Positions 57,218-64,000 of a stretch of 64,000 nt of DNA are shown here, one piece after another (the first letter of the stretch is position 1; each line of letters starts with the position of its first letter). Both the position numbers and the translations under genes were made by a program. The notes beneath the pieces were generated by a model, which saw only the letters and a list, made by a program, of their open reading frames with translations, was not told the origin of the DNA and did not search any database. This stretch comes from Mesocentrotus franciscanus (taxonomy: Eukaryota; Echinodermata; Echinoidea; Camarodonta; Strongylocentrotidae): positions 2,786,762 through 2,850,761 of the forward strand of contig CP137674.1 of assembly GCA_037976565.1 (NCBI GenBank), given 5' to 3'.

Positions 57218-60200
57218 GTCTCTCTGTCTCCTCTCTTGCTATTTCTTACCTCCTTATGTGTATCGTGTAGATGACGTCATAATACAAGATGCCAGGCGAG
57301 TCTGGATAAGTCATTAAATTAGTCTTGTGGGTTTGACCTATCATGTCCCATTCACCATCACTCCGATATACTGTCTCATCACCTGAAAACAGAGGTTATA
57401 TTCTTTATTATAATCATTGCTATGATCACCACAGTCACCATCATCATCACCACCATCACCACCTCCATCACCACCACCATCAACATAATTATCATCGTTA
57501 TCATCATCATCATCATCATCACCACCACCACCACCACCATCACCACCACCACCAACATAATCATCATCGTTATCTTCATCACCATCATCATCATTATAAG
57601 CATCATCACAATCATCATCATGAATATCATCACATTATCATCATTATCAGCGTCACCATCGTCATGATCATCATCATCATCATTTTCATCATCATCAGAA
57701 TCATCAATATCATAATTTTCACCGTCATTATCGCCATCCTCGCCATCACCACAATCATCATCACCATAATGATCATGACGAACCGTCACATTCCCGTAAA
57801 CATATCGCTTTGACATAATGCCACATAAAGTGAAAATAAGAAACGCGAGATACCTGATCCAGTAAGCGCTAGCTCGGATCCGTCGTGCTGCCAAGGACCA
57901 AACTTGATATGACAAGCCTGATAATCGAAAGGGAAGTTAGCAACATCAAGTTGACAGCTCGACTGGATAATCAGAGGTGATGCCCAGTTCACGTGACCAT
58001 TATGATCTACCATTACGATCTTGTTGAACATGTACGGTTCATATGAATCAGCAGCACTGCAGATTGGAAAAACATTGTGGTCCATTTTTATCGACACATA
58101 AATATACATAATACTCGTGATACTGACTACATTGATTGATTTGATTTGATTTAATTATCTTTCCACTCAAATATCCAAAATTAAAATGACATATATAAAC
58201 CATACAGTATTACAATATATCTTAAAACAAATGAATTATACGAGTAAAGAATACTGATAAGTATCTACGAAACAAAATAGGTTTACAGAGTACATTTAAG
58301 TTTGAGAATCAGACAAAATATTTGATATTGCATAAAGGTATAGACTAGTTCTGGTCTTGCGATTGCATTGTGAAAGAAACGTTGTGGAATCGTTCAGAAA
58401 AGTTTGATCATCTAGCATATAAGTATTAGTGTGTACTGCAAGGTTCTGGAATCATCAAAATAATAAGAAATTTGGCCCAGTCTTGGTAAAATTACAAGCA
58501 CTGTACACAGAAAGATGTATATGGGACTACGCGACATCTATCCAGTCCAGATCGATATGATTATTTACCAAATAATTCAATTAGTAGGCGGTTTCCCGGC
58601 AAAATTTGTATCATCACGTATTAGTCAAAACATATTCTTTCACATGATTGGTAATAAGAGCTTCCGTTTCATTTTTTGAGAGGGGAGCGTTTCCAAAACT
58701 GGTCTATACCTTTAATTTAACTGAGAGGGAAAATGGGGAATCTCAGAAAAGCTAGATTCCCAGTATAAAGTACCATCGTCAGCGTGCATCAAATATTGCG
58801 CATGCCTGCTCCCAGAGAGACCCCAGACGCGCGAATGCACCCGCCCGCGTCAGATCCCCAGTTCTTCCCCGCCGAGGCTCATTCCGCGTACATATCAGTC
58901 TGTCGTTGCCAGGTCGCACAAGCTCTAGGCTTGTCCGACCTAGCAACCAGCAGTATACACTATTGTACTCCGAACAAGCACTGACAAAAGAGACACAAAG
59001 ACTCGACATAGGCGAATGAACCCGCGCGTCCGAAGACTCTCCGGGAACAAACATGCACAAATCAGAAAACACGCCGAAAATGGTCCGTTATAATTATGTA
59101 CAAGCGTATATCATTATGAGCGATAAAAAACAAAACAGATAATGAGAAAAAAAGAAAAATGTATGCGATGAAAACACCACCAAAAAAAAAAAGCAGGAGA
59201 AGGCCCACATAACAGGTAGTCTAGTTTTAATTCCTTAGAGAGGAAACAAAGAAATTCACTGGGAGGAATCGGAAGGCATGAGCAAGAAGACCAGATAGAA
59301 TAAAAAAGCAAATACGTGCTTCGTGATGCATTTGCATAATAAAGTTTGTATGTGCATAATTCAGTAGTTTGCGCAGGCTGACGACTTAGGGTTGCATAGC
59401 TGGAGCTGAGTGGGGTCATAATGATTGGTGTAGTTGGGTTCATGAGATTATTCTTGGTGTAATCTCATTTTATTTGCCGATCATGGTACATAATAGAAAG
59501 TAATTAATGGAAGAACGACAATGAATATCATCATCACAACCACCACCACCGTCATCATCATCATCATCATCATCATTAACCATAGAATCGCTATCATTGT
59601 CATCATTTTAACTTGTTATATATTACTATAGTTATTATTATTATTGTTATAGTTATTATCATCATCATAATTATCATTATTATTATAGTTATTATTATTT
59701 TTATTATTATTATTATCATTATCTTCATCATTAACATCCTCATTATTAATATCATTATAATTGTTATTATTATTACTTGTATTACTACTTGTATTATTAC
59801 GATTATCATCATCATCAGCAGCAGCAGCAGCATCATCATCATTATCATCATCATTATCATCATCATTATGATGAAGTCATTCTTACTTGTTATAGATGAT
59901 GATATCAGGCATCCAGACGAGGTCAGAGGTTATTTTGAAGCTCTTCAATCCGTTGAATTCAGCTGGATCCCAGCGTAGAAATTCATCGGTCCAGTCCTAC
60001 CATATAACATAATTATCGTCACATTAAAAAAAGGAATTATATCTGAAAGAAACATGAGATTGCTGCCACTGGTCATGTACTGTCTGCCTCTGAGCGCACT
60101 ACACAGAAAAATCACAGATATCCGTGGATAATTCTCCTGCGATCCGATTTTCGAAGAAAATAATGGCAATTGTATTAGATATGGAAATCTCAACAAACAT

Positions 60201-63200
60201 CATTTTCCTGATTTTGGTTCTAAATAGTGATATGAAATGAATTTGTAAATATGAATGTTTGTGTATTTAAGATTTCTAGTCCGAATCGGCTTCAATCGTA
60301 GACAATCGCACTACTGGTCAGACGTAACGACGATTCTGATATGCGCTTTACAAGAACGGAATATTATTATGATTGTTAGTATCGTCCTGTTTGGAAATTT
60401 AAATCAATGAAATCTGATAAATTATTTTTAGGGTGGGAGGGGGCTTATGAAACTGTAATAAAAAGGCTGTAAGTTTTTCTGATGTGTCGATAAAAACTGA
60501 CAGGAATCTTTTCAATTTCAATTTCAATTTATTCAATTCCAATTCTATGATAAAAAACAGTGATATCAAAATATTACTTTTACATAATGATTTTTAACAA
60601 TGGACAGTATTGATAATAAAAATAGGAATTTGGCTGCTGTATAAAAACCCCAGAGGGTTTGTCTAGACAGCCACCAGAAATTATATGATATTTGAATAAA
60701 CAATAACAAAAACAACAACAAAACAAGGTAGAACATAAGCAAAAACAAAAACATACATGTAGACCGCACAGCCCTAGACAAATTTGCACTGTGGAGTAAA
60801 TGAGTGTTTTTACAATGTAAGATTATTTGAAATAAGATATAATTTAAGCTTTTTTTAAAATGAGTTCAAACTATTAATAGAAGTAATATTTGATGGTAAA
60901 GAATTCCATACAGAAGGAGCTTTATGTCTAAAAGAATGTAATTCATATTGTTTTGTAATAGCAGATAAATAATAATTCATTCTATTTCGAGTATTATAAT
61001 TATGAACTGATAACTACAATGATCATAATGATTACCGTACCAGTGCAAGTATATCAACTTAAGTGAACTTGTCTTGTTTAATTTATAAATATAATTATAT
61101 TCCCTTGCTTTCTTTGGCTCATTTAAATCCAAGCATGAATTTTATCTAGGTTGTCTTTTCAAACTAAAACGTGCTTTGTGTTAACGTACCTAACATTATC
61201 TAGTAGTAAATAACTGTGTATTATGTATTGTGTATATGTTTTTATCTGTTGTTGTTGTAATTTTACCATGTACTTTGTCACTCGCCTACAGGGCTCCTTT
61301 GAAAAGCAGGCCTTGTGGCTCTGAAGGGACTACCCTGTATTTTAAAGAAGACTGAATAAATAAATAATAAATAAATAAATAATATTTTCACCGTGTTGTA
61401 GGAGTACAAATTCAAACAAGTAAGTAACATTCTTGGCTTTTCATAAAGTCATGTACTCTCTAAATAAAAAATAAAAAAGGAAATATCTCTTTCTATTTTT
61501 AATTGAAAAATTCCCATCAAAATCTGAGCTGTTGTAATCGTAAATTGTCATCTTTGAGATATGCAGTTGATTAATTATTTTAATGACTGAACTATAAATA
61601 CATACTGAATTATGACATAAGAATCTTTACATAAGTGTATTACGATACAATGCATGCATGTGACTGCTTAAAATGCGGGCATACTATTGACTCCTAAGTA
61701 ACGAATACTGGTACTGTTACCAGGCAGTCATATGTTCATAGGTGAGATGCAGGTGTTCTATTAAGTGCTTTTATTAAAGGTAGACAGCTTAGAAAAAACA
61801 CGTCAATACAATGACTTACCTTTATATATTAAACTGTCAAATAATTGAACACTTCTTGCAAACATTAGAATATACGAACTCAATCCTAGTTTGACCATTA
61901 AAGGGATGTGCCTGTTTTGCCAATATGGTTGAGAGTGCTTGGGCTAATTACAATTCTAGATGTTTTTTATAGTTTGTATAGATGTCTTGAATGTAATGAC
62001 TAAAAGTAGAATTTCTGTATTTTTTTCTTTTTTATGGACGTTCACTTTTCATACAATTTTCTGGGCCCCCAGAAAGAAGAGTATTGTCATGTTATCAATT
62101 GTTAATAAGGCTGAATGGGATATCCAGCCATTCACTAAATTCTTGGCTTTATATTTTATCTTCTGTTAATGTTATAGTATAGTTTTTATATTAAAATTTG
62201 GAAAACAAATACCATATCATACCATAGGTGAAAGTTTGAGGAAAATCAATAGAATATCGATAGAAAGTATGTTTCTTAAATTAAGTTGAATTGACAGATC
62301 AACAATGTCAACTACAAACGGGCAATTGTCCAACGTAACTTCCTGCTTGAGTGTGCTAAAATTTTCATAAATTCCCATTATCTTGGGCGATGATGAAAGC
62401 TTGGATCTATTGCATGAAAGGATTGATACATATTTGCAACAAATATATTTAGGGTGCATGTATACAGTGCGTATCCAAAAAAGAAAGTGTACCCAACTTC
62501 TAATTAAAAGTAGCTTCTAATTAAAAAGTTATAACCTATGTGGCCTTGAATCATATTTCATTCTAAAAAAGAACAAATATCCTGTCTAATAATACCATTT
62601 TTATAATGGTGCTGCCAAGGATGACTGAACAGCAGGCTTTTCAAAAAGTATTGTCAAAATCCTCTTGTACCAAGTTTGGGCTGAAGCAATGAATGTGGGT
62701 CAAAAGCCATTATGTGTGTGTTATCTCATTCCATAAACAATTGCTCATTTATTTACATTGACTATTAGGCAGTTAATAAAAATAGTGTTAACATCAACTC
62801 AAACTCAAGGAAATGCTTATTACAAGCAAAATTTATGATATTCTTTTCGTTATGATGATTACAATCTTGACTTCATTCGCATCCCTTGTTTAAGGTTACC
62901 TTCTCATTGAGTGATACAAAATGGATAAAGTTCACTTGGGATGTGATCTTTTTTCATGAAAGTCTGCTGTCAATTTCTTTGATATTTATCATCATATGTG
63001 TTCTTTTTTTGCATTTAGGTTTAGTAACCTTTGAGTTTTCATACGCTATTCGAGATAAACACTTTATGCTCCTTACGCGTGTGAAATGGGACAGTGGACA
63101 AGTAAGAAGAGAGAACTTAGATATCATGAGACAAGAAGTAAGTAGGCTGTCTAAAATAATTAGAGGTGAAACAAAGTTCTGTGAAAGCCTAGATACATTG

Positions 63201-63997
63201 CACCATTATAAATAACGAAGCACTGAAGCACGAGGCATAATTAAACATTTAAAAGGATTGAAGCCAAATGAAGTACATGCATATGGCCTGACCCACATTG
63301 GTTCATTAAGCCCAAACTTGGAACAAGGCGATTTTGACAACACGTTTTAAAGACCCCGGTGCTCAGTCACCAGTGGCAGAAATATTATGAATAGGGTATC
63401 ATCGGACAGAAAATAAGTTACTCTTCGTCATGAAATCAATTATAAAGTCATATTGGTTATGAATGTTTAATTAGAAGCTACCAAATTTGGGTACACTTTT
63501 TTTTATACGCACTGTATAAACATGTTCTATAGCGAAATAATTTTTTAGTACAAAGCAAAAGGGAAAGGTCCTCGAAAGGTAAAACAAATGTTTGTTGATT
63601 TGCGTTTGATCACTTACAACTTAACGAATTTATAAATTTCTTATTTCTATCGGATTTTCTTCAAATTTTAACTGATCTGTGTCTCTAGTCTCTTTTTTAT
63701 TTCGCTTCTATTAAATCAGCATATAATGGACCTCCCTTTAACAAGGAGTAGCCGAGTTGAAAGACTGGAGTTATGGTGCAGATACATGTATTGACTGCTT
63801 ATTTTCAGGTACGGAAAATTATAGTCTCTCAAGCGGCGATTTCGATATTTTATGTTTTCGAATTTGTCTCGGGGGATAACACAGTTTGAAAATAATCATC
63901 TCATTGCAGTAGTTTCATTCATTGCCCCTCAAAGTATAATCTTGATACTCACATATGTAAGCCACACATTAGTCTTCAGCTGCTGTAACCGTTCATC
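51009..63997 (-). CDS. nAChR-type Cys-loop receptor subunit, gene B (seven exons, 5' end off window)
   Basis: Tandem paralogue of gene A. Exons 63997-63953, 59996-59887, 58056-57854, 57382-57250, 56143-55950, 54698-54441 and 51340-51009 join in phase to 424 codons plus stop. Exons 1 and 2 (signal peptide and N-terminal helix, about 66 aa in gene A) lie right of the window. Exon sizes 45, 110, 203, 133 and 194 are identical to gene A. The Cys-loop has FPFDYQAC, loop B has GPWQHDGSE, and TM1-TM2 differ from A at only a few positions. Loop C reads LMTYPDSPG without vicinal cysteines. The C-terminus extends about 9 residues beyond TM4, unlike gene A. No frameshift or stop is seen, so it looks functional. 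Likely role: cation-selective channel subunit, perhaps co-assembling with A; that is inference. Confidence 0.9.
51741..51900. repeat. Partial copy of the 58332-58715 MITE
   Basis: GAGTTCTGGTCATGCAATTA, GTGTGGAATCGATCAGAAAA and GTGTACTGCAAGGTTCTGG match 58345-58505 in order. The right half of the element is missing. Confidence 0.75.
51923..52090. mobile_element. hAT-like MITE
   Basis: The ends CAGGCGCTGATCCAC and GGATCCGCCCCTG are inverted repeats. The flanking octamers GTTACAGG (51915-51922) and GTTACATG (52091-52098) match at 7 of 8, consistent with an aged hAT target duplication. The interior shares ACTGAGCGAAA and GGCGCGATTTTTA with the other two elements. Confidence 0.8.
52587..52867. 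mobile_element. hAT-like MITE with perfect 8-bp target duplication
   Basis: CAGGGGCGGATCCAG and CTGGATCCGCCACTG are the inverted ends. GAGTACGA flanks both sides (52579-52586, 52868-52875). Part of the interior is the reverse complement of the element at 18612-18760 (GGGCCCACTTCGTGCGAAAA). Open frames of 75-119 codons read across it are short and G/P/F-rich without a domain. Confidence 0.88.
52876..53864. other. Intron 8 of gene B, no feature seen
   Basis: No exon or element was recognised with confidence. The GGGATAGTTGAGCTCTTG at 52932 and CAACTATCCC at 53411-53420 form a short inverted pair about 480 bp apart, so an unlisted TIR element may occupy 52930-53421. Confidence 0.4.
53865..54149. 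mobile_element. GTTTCAT-type MITE with TIR of about 45 bp
   Basis: GGGGGTGTTTCATAAAGATG with TTCGTAAAGTTACGCATGA on the left is mirrored by TCATGCGTAACTTTACGAAC and AGCTTTATGAAACACCCCCC on the right. It is longer in TIR than the copies at 6609 and 37928, so it is a separate lineage with the same terminal motif. Confidence 0.85.
54441..54698 (-). CDS. Receptor B exon 8 equivalent: TM3 and loop
   Basis: It is 258 nt, acceptor ATACACAG and donor GTAAAT. It encodes [20 protein letters not shown], then [20 protein letters not shown]. It is three codons shorter than in gene A, within the [14 protein letters not shown] region. Confidence 0.92.
54960..55740 (+). pseudogene. LINE ORF2 C-terminal remnant and 3' end
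   Basis: Plus-strand translation gives [15 protein letters not shown] near 55100, [20 protein letters not shown] near 55185-55240 and [14 protein letters not shown] sequence near 55270. These are characteristic of the thumb of CR1/L2-like reverse transcriptases. A pyrimidine-rich 3' UTR with a C run and a GGAATTGAAATGAATTGAAA tail (55711-55730) follows. Frameshifts and stops make it non-functional. It is inserted in intron 7 of gene B, antisense to the gene. Confidence 0.72.
55950..56143 (-). CDS. Receptor B exon 7 equivalent: TM1 and TM2
   Basis: It is 194 nt between TCCTATAG and GTATGT. It encodes [20 protein letters not shown], then [20 protein letters not shown], nearly identical to gene A. 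Confidence 0.94.
56440..56820. repeat. (TC)n tract with a 127-bp duplicated unit
   Basis: CCCTCTTATTCTCTTGCGAT occurs at 56481 and 56608 followed by identical sequence through CCACCTCCACTCTC, so a 127-bp unit is present twice inside a polypyrimidine tract. All three plus-strand frames stay open over 500 nt because of composition. Confidence 0.9.
57150..57240. repeat. (TC)n microsatellite beside exon 6 of gene B
   Basis: CT dinucleotides immediately after the donor of exon 57250-57382 on the gene strand. Gene A has a shorter CT run at the same place (21747-21761). Confidence 0.92.
57250..57382 (-). CDS. Receptor B exon 6 equivalent: loop C
   Basis: It is 133 nt between TTTTCAG and GTAAGA. 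It encodes [20 protein letters not shown], then [19 protein letters not shown]. As in gene A, no cysteine pair precedes YPD. Confidence 0.92.
57420..57785. repeat. Long imperfect (CAT)n microsatellite
   Basis: CATCACCAC/CATCATCAT triplets filling most of the intron between exons 57382 and 57854 of gene B. It is homologous in position to 23425-23905 of gene A. Open frames (poly-His, poly-Ile, Asp-rich) are artefacts. Confidence 0.94.
57854..58056 (-). CDS. Receptor B exon 5 equivalent: Cys-loop
   Basis: It is 203 nt between AATCTGCAG and GTATCT. It encodes [20 protein letters not shown], then the Cys-loop [15 protein letters not shown] and loop [15 protein letters not shown]. Confidence 0.94.
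58135..58330 (-). mobile_element. LINE-like 3' end, minus strand
   Basis: TTGATTTGATTTGATTTAAT at 58136-58155 is a minus-strand (AAATC)n tail. The adjoining AT-rich stretch is probably 3' UTR. No coding remnant is seen. Confidence 0.45.
58332..58715. mobile_element. TIR element, about 384 bp
   Basis: TAAAGGTATAGACTAGTT (58333-58350) and AAACTGGTCTATACCTTTAA (58696-58715) are inverted ends. A partial relative is at 51741-51900. No ORF is present. It lies in intron 4 of gene B. Confidence 0.8.
58788..59068. mobile_element. Foldback element, about 281 bp, GC-rich
   Basis: The two halves are imperfect inverted copies around a centre at about 58927. The outer pair is TTGCGCATGCCTGCTCCCAG with AGACGCGCG, mirrored by CGCGCGTCC and CGGGAACAAACATGCACAA. 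The inner hairpin has AGGTCGCACAAGC paired with GCTTGTCCGACCT. It is much richer in G and C than its surroundings. A MITE is the likely identity. Confidence 0.7.
59518..59880. repeat. (ATC)n/(ATT)n microsatellite beside exon 4 of gene B
   Basis: Triplet repeats of ATC, ATT and AGC type running up to the exon 4 donor. Gene A has a GAT-rich array near its exon 4 (24870-25192). Frames of Ile and Met here are artefacts. Confidence 0.93.
59887..59996 (-). CDS. Receptor B exon 4 equivalent (110 nt)
   Basis: It encodes [20 protein letters not shown], then [16 protein letters not shown]. Acceptor ATGGTAG, donor GTAAGA. Confidence 0.95.
60505..61010 (-). mobile_element. LINE-like 3' region, minus strand
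   Basis: TTTCAATTTCAATTTCAATT (60508-60527) is a minus-strand (AATTG)n-type tail. Further in, GAATTCCATACAGAAGGAGC at 60901-60920 reads on the minus strand as LPSVWN, fitting the reverse-transcriptase C-terminal WN motif. Frames are broken. Confidence 0.5.
61130..61383 (+). mobile_element. LINE 3' end with (AATA)n tail
   Basis: A non-coding stretch with CTCGCCTACAGGGCTCCTTT, CCTTGTGGCTCTGAAGGGAC and GACTGAATAAATAAATAATA is typical of CR1/L2-like 3' termini. It lies antisense to gene B in its intron 3. Confidence 0.6.
61384..62460. other. Intron 3 of gene B, no feature seen
   Basis: AT-rich sequence. Short open frames at 61960-62169 and 62217-62459 show no family resemblance. Confidence 0.5.
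62461..63518. mobile_element. Mariner-like element with long terminal inverted repeats, 1058 bp
   Basis: The ends are TATACAGTGCGTATCC and GTTTTTTATACGCACTGTATA-type (right end 63504-63518). They open TIRs of nearly 300 bp: GTGTACCCAA, TAGCTTCTAATTAAA, GGTGCTGCCAAGGATGACTG and ACCAAGTTTGGGCT on the left all recur inverted on the right (to about 63260). TA at the termini fits a Tc1/mariner-type insertion. The 500-bp middle has one 109-codon frame (62886-63215) without a transposase motif, so the element is probably non-autonomous. Confidence 0.8.
63519..63952. other. Intron 3 of gene B, next to the 45-nt exon
   Basis: No feature seen other than the splice donor GTGAGT adjoining the exon at 63953. 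Confidence 0.5.
63953..63997 (-). CDS. Receptor B exon 3 equivalent (45 nt), at window edge
   Basis: It encodes [15 protein letters not shown] in phase 0, with donor GTGAGT. Only the acceptor CAG remains upstream before the window ends at 64000. Confidence 0.92.
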
Positions 63998-64000
63998 CTG

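Noticed and set aside
57343..57915. His-rich and Asp-rich frames on both strands
   Set aside because: Products of the CAT microsatellite between two receptor exons.
58911..58942. microRNA precursor
   Set aside because: The hairpin is the centre of a 281-bp foldback element; the stem is short and no sign of a mature miRNA can be seen from sequence alone.
62886..63215. Transposase of the long-TIR element
   Set aside because: The 109-codon frame lacks DDE/D residues in context and a helix-turn-helix, and is too short.

Overview
The window looks like AT-rich nuclear DNA of a metazoan with large introns, most likely a marine deuterostome and plausibly an echinoderm such as a sea urchin. This rests on GT-AG introns, tRNA-derived SINEs with ATT tails, CR1/L2-like LINE remnants, many short TIR elements (hAT-like, GTTTCAT-type, mariner-like), long trinucleotide microsatellites and an absence of prokaryotic gene organisation. 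The species call is inference. All three recognised gene loci lie on the minus strand.

Left part (1-8.5 kb): two short-period satellites (53 bp and 41 bp), a foldback element and a TIR element lead into a secreted phospholipase A2 gene. That gene has four exons between 7531 and 4336, an intact catalytic His-Asp pair and calcium loop, and a predicted length of 163 aa. About 1.5 kb containing a TATA box, the 5' leader and the signal-peptide exon of a second PLA2-like gene is repeated at 2575-4075, but no further exons of that copy are visible down to position 1.

Middle (8.5-16.9 kb): no intact gene. It holds a duplicated TIR-bearing segment, a decayed LINE with reverse-transcriptase motifs, and a degenerate stretch resembling the first helices of a rhodopsin-like GPCR.

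Main content (17-64 kb): two head-to-tail paralogous Cys-loop receptor genes of the nicotinic acetylcholine receptor type. Gene A (17285-44641) can be followed from a signal-peptide exon through nine phase-compatible exons to a stop (486 aa), with an 18 kb first intron. Gene B (51009-63997) has its last seven exons in the window, beginning with the 45-nt exon at the right edge. Both share exon sizes of 45, 110, 203, 133 and 194 nt, lack the loop-C vicinal cysteine pair of alpha subunits, and carry the Glu-Lys TM1-TM2 linker and TM2 of a cation channel. Conserved microsatellites in equivalent introns and a shared block of 3' flank show that the locus arose by tandem duplication. The introns hold a 151-bp tandem-repeat element of seven units, hAT MITEs with 8-bp target duplications, a 2.5-kb tandem duplication, a 30-bp minisatellite, a 1058-bp long-TIR element and foldback elements. 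Exon boundaries were read by eye from splice sites, phase and family similarity. No transcript evidence was available.
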